Shown here: positions 9,044-18,865 of the stretch, in pieces
Numbering within the stretch: position 1 is the first letter of the stretch
Layout: each line of letters starts with the position of its first letter
The notes under the pieces: model-generated
Told to the model about the DNA's origin: nothing
What the model saw: the letters and a program-made list of their open reading frames with translations, nothing else
Databases searched by the model: none
Assembly (NCBI GenBank): GCA_041393015.1
Contig: JAWKKV010000003.1
Coordinates: 62,001-126,000, forward strand
Reading direction: 5' to 3'
DNA: 64,000 nucleotides
Source: JAGQYH01 sp041393015
Lineage (GTDB): Bacteria; Bacteroidota; Bacteroidia; Chitinophagales; JADIYW01
Translations under genes and position numbers: made by a program

Positions 9044-10297
9044 ATGGAAGCAAACGCACAAATTAAAAAGCCGAGCAAACTAGGCTATATAAAATCACTC
9101 GATGGGATGCGTGGCCTTTTCTGTTTGATGATTATTGTAGCACATTGGAAATTAGCTTTTCCAATTATTCCTTTTGGATGGGAAGCTTTGCAGACCTTCT
9201 TTGTGATGTCTGGTTTTTTAATTACTAGAATTTTATTGCACGAAAAAGAGAGTAAGCCATCTTTTGGTGGGTATACTAAATCCTTTTATCTCAAGCGTTT
9301 ATATAGAATTTTCCCTCTGTATTTTGGATATCTAATAGTGATGTCGCTATTGAGGTTCTCGATGAGAGGCAGCGAATTTATTCAAACACAAACCGCCGAG
9401 TTAGAACATAGCGGCGTTTGGCTCTATACCTATTTATACAATTTTAAAACGTGGTTTAATTTCAAAGCAGGTTTGCCTTTTGAAGACACTGCTTTTTTCT
9501 CTCATTTGTGGTCGTTAAGCGTAGAAGAACAGTTTTATTTGATCTTCCCTTTCTTAATCTACTTTTTAAGAGGAAGGATGTTGAAAGGTGTGATTATTGC
9601 CATGATCATTGTGCCACAGTTTATAAGAATTTTTGGTTATCCATATTTGCTCAGCGTAAATCCCGATCCGGATTGGGCGATTATATTGATTTACAGAAAT
9701 ATAGTTTTTCAAATAGATGCCTTATCCATTGGGGCAGCGTTAGCTATTTTTAATTTTAGTTGGATAAAAAGGCCAAAACTTTGGTTCAATGTATTTTTTA
9801 TAGCCGTTTTAGTGGTACATGCTTTTAACTATCCAATTGTAAGAGCGTCATTTACCGATTTAAGCAATCTTTCTTATGAGATCTTCAAGACGGATGGGCG
9901 GATGAATATTTTAGGCTATATTCATTTTTTAGGCCATCCGGAAGTATTGCAATTTGGCAAACAATTTATCTATATGATGCCATTGGTTAACCTATGGTGT
10001 TTCTTTATGGTGTTGAGTGCTATGCGTGGAACACCAGTTTGGAAACCGTTGCTTGAAAATAAATTTGTCGTATTTATAGGTAAAATATCTTACGGAATGT
10101 ATGTTTATCATTTTGCATTGATGGTTATTTTTATGAAGCTACTTAGAGCGGTATTACCTGTAAATCCAATAGAGTTGCCATATATACTACATTTCTTATT
10201 GTTCTTTGTCTATTTAGGATTAGTTATTTTGGTGTCCTATTTAAGCTTTAACTATTTTGAAATGTTCTTCTTAAAAATGAAAAAAAGAATTAGTTAA
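9044..10297 (+). CDS. Acyltransferase 3 family membrane protein (OafA/YrhL-like)
   Basis: A 417-residue protein with about ten membrane segments that probably O-acetylates a surface glycan. The N-terminal signature SLDGMRGLFCLMIIVAHWK holds the conserved Arg and His34. A second signature, HLWSLSVEEQFYLIFPF, starts at His154. There is no C-terminal SGNH domain, so this is the membrane-only form. It is separated by a single base from the GT-C-like gene at 10299, implying translational coupling. It is a paralogue of the protein at 11870-13090. Confidence 0.93.
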   Translation: MEANAQIKKPSKLGYIKSLDGMRGLFCLMIIVAHWKLAFPIIPFGWEALQTFFVMSGFLITRILLHEKESKPSFGGYTKSFYLKRLYRIFPLYFGYLIVMSLLRFSMRGSEFIQTQTAELEHSGVWLYTYLYNFKTWFNFKAGLPFEDTAFFSHLWSLSVEEQFYLIFPFLIYFLRGRMLKGVIIAMIIVPQFIRIFGYPYLLSVNPDPDWAIILIYRNIVFQIDALSIGAALAIFNFSWIKRPKLWFNVFFIAVLVVHAFNYPIVRASFTDLSNLSYEIFKTDGRMNILGYIHFLGHPEVLQFGKQFIYMMPLVNLWCFFMVLSAMRGTPVWKPLLENKFVVFIGKISYGMYVYHFALMVIFMKLLRAVLPVNPIELPYILHFLLFFVYLGLVILVSYLSFNYFEMFFLKMKKRIS

Positions 10298-10298
10298 A

Positions 10299-11849
10299 AT
10301 GAGTTCAGCAATAGATGATAAAATAAAAAAATGGTTTATCCCTTTATTGGGATTTAATATACTGCTCTTCCTTGTTTGGTCTGTTTTCTTATTTTCTTGG
10401 TCAGTAGATGATTTATTGATATCTGCACGTTATGGTAAAAATTTAGTGGAACATGGCGTTTGGAATTGGAATCCGACGGGCGACAAAGTAGAAGCTTACA
10501 CCACTTTAACCTACACCATCATTCCTATTTTTAGCGAGCTATTCAACATCAATCCATTTTTAATATTAAAGATATTTGGACTCTTTTTATATGGTTTAAC
10601 GATAAAAAGACTCTATCAATTTAAGCATTCCATGCTATGGTTTTGGTTATCTGTTACCTTTTTGAATTTATATTTTTATGTGTTCATTCATATATATAGC
10701 GGTTTTGAAACCTACCTATTTGCTTTTCTATTATTTGAGATTTTTCTCTTACTCAGTGGGAAAGCAAAATTCAAGGAAACCTATTTCTATATTTTATTGA
10801 TTCTGTTGCCACTCACTAGACCGGAAGGAGCGCTTTTTGCAATGATTGCATTTGGAATAGCATTTTATCAAAAACAAGTAGTTAAAAAGAAAATTGCACT
10901 TGGGATAGTATTAGGTTTGGGAGCTGTTTATATGGTTTGGAGAATAAAATACTTCGGACATCTATTGCCCAACACCTTTTATGTAAAATCGGTGAGTGAT
11001 AGCACTTTTAAGTTAAAAGCATTAATCAATATTTATTTTGATAAGATCATCTATATAACAGTTCTGATTTCTTTATTGGCCGTTATTAAAAACAAAGCTG
11101 TTCGTTTTTTGGGTACTGCTAGTTTATTGATTCTATTGTTCCTTTATTTCCCTTCAGGATTAGCAACGGATGTTGGCAGTAGATTCTTTTTTCAGATTAC
11201 ATTTTTTATTCTTTTAGGTGGATTTATCATTGTTCAACAATTACGGTCTAAATCGGGATTCTTAATTATTTGTGTTTTTCTATTAGCGAATAGCTATCAA
11301 GGTTGGTTAGGGGTTCCATTCTTAGCCAAGATTTATCCGATATTTCATCAAGGTCATGTTGATATTGGAAAGCGATTAGCCAAGTTTAATGACGAAGGCT
11401 ATACGATGGCGGTTTGTGAAGCAGGAGCGATGCCGTATTATTCTGGTTGGCAAAGCTTTGACTTGTTAGCATTAGCCGATGAAAGGTTAGCTAGAGAGAC
11501 ACTAACAGAAAGCTATTTAGAAGATAATATGCCGGATTTGTTCTTAATCATGGCAGAAACAAAATCAACAGATCGATTAATTCTTACTTTAGCTCCCGAT
11601 CCTAAAAGAGAAAAAGAAGCCATTTTTAAACGGTTTTTAGCCAATCATCCTGAATATGAATATATAGCTGCCAGCAAACGCTTTTTTAATACTTATACCA
11701 TCTCCATTATCAATAAGAATATTCCGCATTACGAGGAGATAAAAAAGGAATTACAAGAGAACGATTACTACAGCAACAACACTAAAATTAGTTGGAAAAA
11801 AATCTTTAAACAGCAATACTTTCTTCAAGATATTAAACTTCCGGAATAA
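10299..11849 (+). CDS. GT-C fold membrane glycosyltransferase-like protein
   Basis: A 516-residue protein with about ten membrane segments and a soluble C-terminal part. The first periplasmic loop has SVDDLLISARYGKNL and WNWNPTGDKVEAYTT, and a later segment reads GFETYLFAF. This combination is seen in AftB-like and related GT-C enzymes, where an acidic pair in the first loop is catalytic and a lipid-phosphate sugar is the donor. It probably adds a sugar to a surface polymer or lipid. Donor and acceptor cannot be told from sequence. It forms an operon with the preceding acyltransferase. Confidence 0.72.
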   Translation: MSSAIDDKIKKWFIPLLGFNILLFLVWSVFLFSWSVDDLLISARYGKNLVEHGVWNWNPTGDKVEAYTTLTYTIIPIFSELFNINPFLILKIFGLFLYGLTIKRLYQFKHSMLWFWLSVTFLNLYFYVFIHIYSGFETYLFAFLLFEIFLLLSGKAKFKETYFYILLILLPLTRPEGALFAMIAFGIAFYQKQVVKKKIALGIVLGLGAVYMVWRIKYFGHLLPNTFYVKSVSDSTFKLKALINIYFDKIIYITVLISLLAVIKNKAVRFLGTASLLILLFLYFPSGLATDVGSRFFFQITFFILLGGFIIVQQLRSKSGFLIICVFLLANSYQGWLGVPFLAKIYPIFHQGHVDIGKRLAKFNDEGYTMAVCEAGAMPYYSGWQSFDLLALADERLARETLTESYLEDNMPDLFLIMAETKSTDRLILTLAPDPKREKEAIFKRFLANHPEYEYIAASKRFFNTYTISIINKNIPHYEEIKKELQENDYYSNNTKISWKKIFKQQYFLQDIKLPE

Positions 11850-11869
11850 TTTTTAAAGAAGGCTTTACC

Positions 11870-13090
11870 TTATTTTTTATCGGTATAGGCTTTCTTTTCG
11901 GTAAGCTTATCTTTTAATTTCAAGAAAGGTTCTTCTACAAATTTGTAGCTCAAAATAGAAACTGCAATCAAAGTACCCATCACCAAAACCAACATAACAG
12001 ATTCTTTTAGAGCAGAACCTTGCATTTTAAAATTGGGTTTGTTAAAGACATTTACGATAGTAAGTCCTATTGATATAATGACAAAGTATTGATAAACGTA
12101 CATACTATAAGACATTCTTCCTAAGTAAACACTTACGGGATTTTCATATAGCCATCGCCAAACAGGCTTGCCTTGTATCGAACAAATCATTTTAAAGGCA
12201 AACATGATATTTACAATCATGTAGATATAAATAATCTGATAACCATTGGCTAAAAACTGATGATCATTAATAATCTTTTTAACTGAAACACCATGTGTTT
12301 TGGAGGCGGTAACCGCAACAATACAAGTAATCACTATCGTTACAAGTAGACTAACATAAAATCCCAATTTGGCATGCTTAATTTTTGAAACATTCATTGT
12401 GGCAATCAATCCGCCCATCGCCAAAGAATCCGCCTGAAATAGAATATTTCGATGCAACATAAAAATGATAGCATCTCCTGGCAAATTAGTTTTATAAGTT
12501 AAATAGAAGAAAGTCGCAGCCCTCAAAATTTGTACTGTAATTATTATAGCAATAAAAGCACTCTTCAAATTTTTAAACGAAAGGAAGAATATTACAAATG
12601 GGATAACCATGTAAAACTGTTCTTCTAATGATAAGGACCATAGATGCACCGGCAATACGGATATCATGTACGGCTGATCAAAGGCCATGTTTACCATTTC
12701 CTTGAAATTGTACATATAAGTCACTAAAAGCCACCAATTCTGCTTTATTTCTAAATCTAAAGAAGTGAGTTTTACAAATTGGGAATTAGGAAATACAAGA
12801 ACGATAGCAATTAAAAGAAAAATGAAGAAAAAGTAGAGCGGAAATATTCTAAATACACGTCGGGTAAAGAATTTTTTCGAATAGTCCTTTAAACTAACAC
12901 CTTTATTTTTTTCATTAATTAAAATCTTACAAATTAAATAGCCCGAAAGCACGAAAAACATTTGTAAGGATGGCCATGCCACCGCAAATGGAACATTTAA
13001 TGTTTTTAAATGCATGTGCTGCCATACAATTAGTATACAGAATACAGCACGCATGCCATCAAATGATTTTATATATTTTAAACTAGCCAA
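11870..13090 (-). CDS. Acyltransferase 3 family membrane protein
   Basis: A second membrane O-acyltransferase of this locus, 406 residues. The signatures are SFDGMRAVFCILIVWQHMH near the N terminus and VHLWSLSLEEQFYMVIPF in the middle, with about ten hydrophobic segments. It faces the gene ending at 11849 across a 20-bp gap. A 152-bp spacer separates its start from the divergent gene at 13243. Together with the MBOAT pair and the acyltransferase at 9044 it makes three candidate acylation systems in one locus. Confidence 0.92.
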   Translation of the reverse strand: MASLKYIKSFDGMRAVFCILIVWQHMHLKTLNVPFAVAWPSLQMFFVLSGYLICKILINEKNKGVSLKDYSKKFFTRRVFRIFPLYFFFIFLLIAIVLVFPNSQFVKLTSLDLEIKQNWWLLVTYMYNFKEMVNMAFDQPYMISVLPVHLWSLSLEEQFYMVIPFVIFFLSFKNLKSAFIAIIITVQILRAATFFYLTYKTNLPGDAIIFMLHRNILFQADSLAMGGLIATMNVSKIKHAKLGFYVSLLVTIVITCIVAVTASKTHGVSVKKIINDHQFLANGYQIIYIYMIVNIMFAFKMICSIQGKPVWRWLYENPVSVYLGRMSYSMYVYQYFVIISIGLTIVNVFNKPNFKMQGSALKESVMLVLVMGTLIAVSILSYKFVEEPFLKLKDKLTEKKAYTDKK

Positions 13091-13242
13091 CTGTTCTTTT
13101 GAATTTATTAACTGAAAATATTTACTGCCAAAAATATAAATTATTTGTTGGTGTCGCAGTTATTATTAAAAGTCTATAAACTACTTATTTACTTTCTTTT
13201 CCATTTAAAAAGAAATAATTTGCGGATTCAAAGCTTTTAATA

Positions 13243-14925
13243 TTGAAAGAGAAGAAGAATTTATTGGTAGTTCTTTTAACAGGAGTATTATTTATAGTCA
13301 TATTTGGATACTTATTCTTCCTAAATCTTCACCAGCATAAAGATATTTTATGTTGGGATGAAGTCCTCTATATGTGGCGAGGATTGGGGATTCCACAAAA
13401 AATTCCAAAAGGTTGGGCGCCTATTTATGGAGCATGGTATCTAGTAGAGGCTATTGGTCAGAAAATATTTACCGAAATTAATTTGGTAAAGCTCTATTAT
13501 TTGAACTTCAAAATATTAGCTATTGCCGCCGCTACTTTACTATTTGTATTTTTTACTTTGAAAAAGGTACATCCGGTGGCTGCCTTTTTTATTGCAGTAG
13601 GTTATTTTATTTCAAGTATCAACCTAGAAACTTGGCCGCATATTTCACATTTTTGTGTGGTGATTTTAATGATGGGCATGATTAAAAGTCACTTCTTTAA
13701 AAGTTGGGTAATGAAATGGTTAATCGTTATCACTACCGTTTTCCTGCTCAGCTACGCTAGACCTGAATTTTACCTTTCTTTTTTAGCTTTGTCTGTTCTT
13801 TTTATTGGTTGGTTGATCTTCCAAAAATTTCAGATTAAAAAATTAGATTGGCTAGCATTGTTGGGTATTGGAGCCTTTGTTTTTTTTGTGCACTATAAAA
13901 TGGGAGGGGTAATGTTTAGCGGAAATACTGCTGTTCCTGAAAACGGTTACTCAAGAGATATTTTTGCCTTTGGTCAGCATTTTGCCTTAAATTATTTTAC
14001 TTGGAACGATATCGATAGCGATTTCTGGTTGGCTTGGGAACCATATTTTAGAGATAATTTTGAGGTGCACGGATCCATTTTTTCTACAGGAATGTCGAAC
14101 CAAGAAATGTTTTTCAAACACCTTGGAAGTAATTTAGGAGGTTTGTTCTACAATACTTTGGATGAGGTTTCTGGTGTATTTTTCTTGGATAAAATATTGA
14201 GATTTCCTTTTTGGTTAAAGATAAGTTTAGCCATTATAGCGATAGCTCTTGGTTTGTATTTTGGAAAAGGGTTAAAGCGAAATTTTCAGCATTTAATTTC
14301 TTCTGAGCATGGATTTATAGTGTTGGTGTTTTTTCTTTTTGCAGCGCCAACGGTTGTAGCCAGTATTTTAATTTATCCAAGAGATCATTACTTAATGCTC
14401 CAAATACCTTTTTATATCAGTATCATTGCGTTTGTATTTTTTAGAACAGAAACATATGTTGCAAGAGATACTACTATTGGAATTTTATTGATTGGAGCAT
14501 TTCTATTTATGCTTACACCCAATAAAAGTAAAATCAATTACTTTGATCTTTGGCAAAACAAAACCGTGTCCAGTAATTATCTAGCAATTAATAAATTAAA
14601 AGCATTGGATTTTGGTAGTTGCTCATCCATTAAGGAGCCTTGCATGCTATTGGAAAATGAAGGAGGGCTTTCTATTTATGTTGAGAATAAACAGTTGCTG
14701 TCTACTATCCCGGAAACCAATACCAACCATCTCGCCATTCAAGATTATTTAGACAGCTTAAATACCGCAATTATTTTTGTAACCAACTCACTTTTAAAAG
14801 ATCCAATTTTAACTAAAGTGGAAGGTTGGGAAGCATTTATTGCGGCGCCTGAAAATGCTCAATGGAAGGAATTAGAAATAGAAGGAACGGAAGACTATTT
14901 TTTAGTAAAAGAAGGAATGTTTTAG
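13243..14925 (+). CDS. Polytopic membrane protein, GT-C-like, first of a tandem pair
   Basis: A 560-residue protein with about ten membrane segments and a soluble C-terminal domain of roughly 130 residues. The first loop carries CWDEVLYMWRG and then IPKGWAPIYGAWY, an acidic Asp-Glu pair in the position where GT-C glycosyltransferases keep their catalytic acid. Further shared motifs are ARPEFYLSFLAL and IYPRDHYLMLQIPF. The apparent initiator is TTG 13243, because no ATG lies nearby upstream in frame. The next gene is a clear paralogue 6 bp downstream. The exact enzyme activity is unknown. Confidence 0.65.
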   Translation: MKEKKNLLVVLLTGVLFIVIFGYLFFLNLHQHKDILCWDEVLYMWRGLGIPQKIPKGWAPIYGAWYLVEAIGQKIFTEINLVKLYYLNFKILAIAAATLLFVFFTLKKVHPVAAFFIAVGYFISSINLETWPHISHFCVVILMMGMIKSHFFKSWVMKWLIVITTVFLLSYARPEFYLSFLALSVLFIGWLIFQKFQIKKLDWLALLGIGAFVFFVHYKMGGVMFSGNTAVPENGYSRDIFAFGQHFALNYFTWNDIDSDFWLAWEPYFRDNFEVHGSIFSTGMSNQEMFFKHLGSNLGGLFYNTLDEVSGVFFLDKILRFPFWLKISLAIIAIALGLYFGKGLKRNFQHLISSEHGFIVLVFFLFAAPTVVASILIYPRDHYLMLQIPFYISIIAFVFFRTETYVARDTTIGILLIGAFLFMLTPNKSKINYFDLWQNKTVSSNYLAINKLKALDFGSCSSIKEPCMLLENEGGLSIYVENKQLLSTIPETNTNHLAIQDYLDSLNTAIIFVTNSLLKDPILTKVEGWEAFIAAPENAQWKELEIEGTEDYFLVKEGMF

Positions 14926-14931
14926 GTAAGA

Positions 14932-16548
14932 ATGAAAGCGTTACTCGAAAATAAGACACTGCAAATATTGCTTGGTATTATTGGAATAATAATAACCGGA
15001 GTGTTAATGACGCATGGTTTAAAAAATGCCATGGACATTTATTTCTTAGATGAAACGAGTTATTTAGTTCGAGGAACAAAAATGTTTGGCGCCATTCCAA
15101 AACGTTGGGGACCATTATATTGTGCTTGGTATAGAGTTTTATTTATAGTAGAAAATAATTTGGTGGATCTGTTCTACCTCAATTATAAATTGATGGCTGT
15201 TATACCGTCTGCATTGCTTTTTGCAGCCTTAAGTAGATATTCTAAATCTGTTGTTTGGCCGCTATTTATGGCATTGTGTTTTTTGATCTCTAGTTTTAAT
15301 TTAACGGTGGATCCTAAAATTTCCTTTTTCTGTATCAGTCTTATTTTTGGTGTACTTTATTTGTCTTCTTATATAAAAGATAATGGATATAAAACGCTTT
15401 TATTTTTAAGTACAGCCTTGCTACTTTCTTTTGCTCGCCCTGAATTTTACATGTCGTTTATGCTAACTTTTGGTGCAGGCATACTTTTATTGGTGTTGAA
15501 GAAAATTTCCTTAGAGAAAAAATATGTGCTTCCAGTGATAGCATTTCTCTTGGTAGCCATAGTTTTACATTTAGGCTTAGGCAATCCATTATTAATGAAA
15601 ATTGATGGACACAATAGAAGCATCATTGCCTTTGGTGAACACTTCGCCTATAATTATTCAAAATGGACGAATACTGACTTGTATACTTGGTTAGCATGGG
15701 AAGAAATTTATAAAAGTAATTTTGGCAATGCAGATGGAATTGTTGCTGCTATGCAAGCTAATGCCGGTATGTTTTGGAAGCATATTTTTACCAATACAAA
15801 AGGTTTTTTTACAGAGTTGTTTAGTCTAATTACATCTTTAATTATTCCTTTTAAGTTAGGAGTAAAAGCAAAAGTTATCATAGGCATTTTAATCAGTCTT
15901 ACAGCGTTAGCATCAATTATCTCGAACTTTAAAAAAGTACTTCAATTGGAACTTATGTTCTTGTTTTTAATAAGTATTCCAACATTAATTTCTTGTATTT
16001 TGGTTTATCCTCGCAACCATTACTTGGTTTTATTAATCCCTTTAATAGCGATGTTATTGATAACGTCAACGGATTTTATTAAAGAACAAAAAAGCACGGT
16101 GACTATAGCGAGTTCATTTTTATTAATTGCAATGTTTAGTTTCTTAACTCCTCGGGCATCCGATTTCAAATATTTTGAAATGAGGAAAGATGAAGGCGTT
16201 CTAAACAACCAAATGGCAGTTGAATTATTTAAAAGTGTTCAATTGCCACAAACCGTGAGCATGTTGTCTAACGAAGGTGATTTCTCGGAATTTGCAAAAA
16301 AGAAAATTCAATGGATTGTGCCAAGCAGCAAAAAGGACACTGATTTTATTGCCTTTTTAAATAGTGAAGAACCTGATGTGATTTATTTAACGCAATCAAT
16401 TTTTAAAAACCCATATTATGCCAATGATGAAAGTTGGCTTACATTTCTGAATAATTATGAAAACTATGGTTATGAAAAGCTTTTGTTAGATTCGGATATA
16501 AGAGAATATTTTTTGATAAAATCTACACTCTTAAAATACTTTAAATAA
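14932..16548 (+). CDS. Polytopic membrane protein, GT-C-like, second of a tandem pair
   Basis: A 538-residue paralogue of the preceding protein. It matches along its length: FLDETSYLVRG and IPKRWGPLYCAWY in the first loop, ARPEFYMSFML in the middle and VYPRNHYLVLLIPL later. Both copies keep the acidic pair, the Arg-Pro-Glu-Phe-Tyr motif and the Tyr-Pro-Arg-x-His-Tyr motif, so these are probably functional sites. It lies in a tight same-strand run with the Wzy-like, sulfotransferase and glycosyltransferase genes. The role in adding sugars is inferred from context and fold only. Confidence 0.65.
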   Translation: MKALLENKTLQILLGIIGIIITGVLMTHGLKNAMDIYFLDETSYLVRGTKMFGAIPKRWGPLYCAWYRVLFIVENNLVDLFYLNYKLMAVIPSALLFAALSRYSKSVVWPLFMALCFLISSFNLTVDPKISFFCISLIFGVLYLSSYIKDNGYKTLLFLSTALLLSFARPEFYMSFMLTFGAGILLLVLKKISLEKKYVLPVIAFLLVAIVLHLGLGNPLLMKIDGHNRSIIAFGEHFAYNYSKWTNTDLYTWLAWEEIYKSNFGNADGIVAAMQANAGMFWKHIFTNTKGFFTELFSLITSLIIPFKLGVKAKVIIGILISLTALASIISNFKKVLQLELMFLFLISIPTLISCILVYPRNHYLVLLIPLIAMLLITSTDFIKEQKSTVTIASSFLLIAMFSFLTPRASDFKYFEMRKDEGVLNNQMAVELFKSVQLPQTVSMLSNEGDFSEFAKKKIQWIVPSSKKDTDFIAFLNSEEPDVIYLTQSIFKNPYYANDESWLTFLNNYENYGYEKLLLDSDIREYFLIKSTLLKYFK

Positions 16549-16553
16549 ATTAA

Positions 16554-17774
16554 ATGACTTCAGGCTTACTCTCCAGTCCATTCTTTTTAGCATTCCTATT
16601 TGGTTTAATGGGGTTGATTGCGCTGTCATATTTAGCCTATTTCTTTGATCGAGTATTTATAAAAAAACGGATTTCAAAAATTGATGTCATAGTATTGATG
16701 TTTCTTTTTGTACTTCCAGTCTATACCGCCATCAATGCCAATATTTCTTTTAATCAATCTTATATAGATGGTTTGTTTTCAGCATGGGGAAAGCAAGTAT
16801 CTATTTTGTTTGTAGTACTCTATCAGTTCTTTATTAGGGCAAAAAATGTTAGTGTAAAAAAGATATTGTTTGTTGTTATGTGTTTTGCTTGGTTTGATGT
16901 GGCCTCAAAATTTTATCTCACCTTAACTTTAAATCCCGCCACATTGGTGGATACAGATTTGGTTGGTTATAACCCTGCAAAAGGAGGTTATGTATTTAGA
17001 TTTGATGCCACCATGGCTCAAATTGCAGTTATATTTTATTTTACCAGTTTCATTATTACTAAAAAGTGGTATCACTTAATTGGTTTAGGCGCATTTTTGG
17101 GGTATATGCTCTTTATTGATAAAGGTAGGATTGATATAATGAGTTTGTTTGTGGTAATGGGTTTTTCAATGATTAGAAATTTATCACCTATTAATTTTGT
17201 TCGAACAGCTTTAATACTTGGCATTGTAGCTGGAGTCTCAATTACAATTGTCTATCAGTTTGCTCCAGATCAGATACTGGTTTTACGTAATATGCTCGGC
17301 AACTTTGTTTTAACTGTTTTAGGAATTGATACAGGTGAAAATTCCGCAAGTTCCAGATTTGTGCAGTTCGGTATTGTTTTCAATCATTTTGTAAAACATC
17401 CTGAACAGATGATCTTTGGCGTTGGTATACTGCAGCGGGAAACAATGAACTTATTGTTCGGTCATCTGTATTTATCAGATATTGGTATTGTTGGCTTGTT
17501 TTTTACGTTTGGGATAGTTGGAGTAATCATTTTGTATTCACTTTTTATATATGCTTTAAGAATGATGTGGTCTATAAAGTATTACAAACAGGATCTTTAT
17601 TATAAGCTCACAGAAAGTATTCTAGTGCTGCTCTTTTTCTCATCCTTTTTTAATGGGGCATTTATTTGGGCGCCTGGTGGTTTTTTAACCTTCCTACTAT
17701 TTTTGCATACTTTTACTTTAATGGAAAAAAGTTATGCTCAACAGTTATTGATGCAAGAAGAAAAATTACAATAA
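16554..17774 (+). CDS. O-antigen ligase/polymerase-like (Wzy/WaaL-type) membrane protein
   Basis: A 406-residue protein with 10-12 membrane segments and a periplasmic loop between about residues 230 and 310. The loop segment FGVGILQRETMNLLFGHLYL followed by DIGIVGLFFTFGIVG resembles the His-containing region of Wzy/WaaL proteins. Such proteins polymerise glycan repeat units or ligate them to lipid A core. It starts 5 bp after the previous gene and ends 3 bp before the sulfotransferase gene. The family is very divergent, so polymerase versus ligase cannot be settled here. Confidence 0.68.
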   Translation: MTSGLLSSPFFLAFLFGLMGLIALSYLAYFFDRVFIKKRISKIDVIVLMFLFVLPVYTAINANISFNQSYIDGLFSAWGKQVSILFVVLYQFFIRAKNVSVKKILFVVMCFAWFDVASKFYLTLTLNPATLVDTDLVGYNPAKGGYVFRFDATMAQIAVIFYFTSFIITKKWYHLIGLGAFLGYMLFIDKGRIDIMSLFVVMGFSMIRNLSPINFVRTALILGIVAGVSITIVYQFAPDQILVLRNMLGNFVLTVLGIDTGENSASSRFVQFGIVFNHFVKHPEQMIFGVGILQRETMNLLFGHLYLSDIGIVGLFFTFGIVGVIILYSLFIYALRMMWSIKYYKQDLYYKLTESILVLLFFSSFFNGAFIWAPGGFLTFLLFLHTFTLMEKSYAQQLLMQEEKLQ

Positions 17775-17777
17775 TCC

Positions 17778-18734
17778 ATGGAAATTTATCATCCTAATTT
17801 CTTTATGGTAGGAGTCGTTAAAGGCGGCACCACCTCTCTGCATAAGTACTTGGATCAACATCCACAAATCTATATGAGTCCGGTGAAGGAAACCAATTAT
17901 TTTTCTAGAACGGATATTGATTCAACTAAATTTTCAAAAGCATATGCGCATGATGTAAATGTCGATTTGAAGAAATTTCTTTCAAGTGATATGAAGGCAT
18001 CTATCCATATTGCACATGTTACACAACAAGAAGATTATCAGAAATTATTTAAAAATGTTACTTCTGAAATTGCTATTGGGGAAGCAAGTAATAGCTATAT
18101 TTTATATAAAAATGCTCCTCGATTAATCTTTGAAAGCTATCCAAAAGCTAAGATTATAATGATGCTTAGAAATCCTATCAAAAGAGCTTTTTCTCAGTAT
18201 GTCATGAATCTTAGATTAGGGAAAACATTAGAGAAAAATTTTATCAAAGAAATTGAGCAAGATGATAAAGCAGAAAATAAAGGATGGGGAGCCAATCATC
18301 AATATCTCTACATAGGGAAATATTATGAGCAAGTTAAACGCTACTATGATATCTTCCCTAAAGAACAGATTTTAATTTGTTGGTATGATGAATACAAAAA
18401 AGATAGTCAAAAAGTAGTTAAATCAATCTATAACTTTTTAGGTGTCAATGAGGATTTTCAAGTAGATACCTCAGAGAAACTAAATACAGCTGGTGTACCC
18501 AAATTCGCAAAACTTAATTACTATATCAATCAATTGGGAGCGGTTAGTTGGGCGAAAAGAAATTTTCCTAGAAGTTGGCGCGAACCATTTAAAAGAATGA
18601 TGTATAGTTCTAAAGAAGAAGTTATTCCCGAGATGAGCCCTACTGAAAAACAATATTTGATCAATTATTACAAAGAAGATATTCTAAAACTTTCTAAATT
18701 AGTCGATAAAGATTTAAGCCATTGGTTGGTGTAG
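17778..18734 (+). CDS. PAPS-dependent sulfotransferase
   Basis: A 318-residue soluble enzyme that moves a sulfuryl group from PAPS to a carbohydrate or other hydroxyl acceptor. The 5'-phosphosulfate loop is VGVVKGGTTSLHKYLDQHP with Lys15, and the 3'-phosphate site is MLRNPIKRAFSQY with Arg131 and Ser139. No signal peptide or membrane segment is seen, so it acts in the cytoplasm. Its position directly after the Wzy-like gene suggests that a precursor of the surface polysaccharide is sulfated. Confidence 0.93.
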   Translation: MEIYHPNFFMVGVVKGGTTSLHKYLDQHPQIYMSPVKETNYFSRTDIDSTKFSKAYAHDVNVDLKKFLSSDMKASIHIAHVTQQEDYQKLFKNVTSEIAIGEASNSYILYKNAPRLIFESYPKAKIIMMLRNPIKRAFSQYVMNLRLGKTLEKNFIKEIEQDDKAENKGWGANHQYLYIGKYYEQVKRYYDIFPKEQILICWYDEYKKDSQKVVKSIYNFLGVNEDFQVDTSEKLNTAGVPKFAKLNYYINQLGAVSWAKRNFPRSWREPFKRMMYSSKEEVIPEMSPTEKQYLINYYKEDILKLSKLVDKDLSHWLV

Positions 18735-18812
18735 ATCAATGCTATATTGCAATAGTGTTTTGATTCTTTAATACAACATTGAGATTAGGAAAATAAAATT
18801 AGAATGCTTTTT

Positions 18813-18860
18813 AATAACCGAATAACCGAATAACCGAATAACTGAATAACCGAATAACCG
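18813..18860 (+). repeat. Octanucleotide tandem repeat (6 x AATAACCG)
   Basis: Six head-to-tail copies of AATAACCG; the fourth reads AATAACTG and the others are exact. The array ends 5 bp before the ATG of the glycosyltransferase at 18866, in its presumed leader or promoter. It is not inside a reading frame. Confidence 0.95.
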
Positions 18861-18865
18861 AAAAT

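Noticed and set aside
11850..11869. Terminator between convergent genes ending at 11849 and 11870
   Set aside because: Only a 4-bp AAGG/CCTT stem near the T run; too weak to call.
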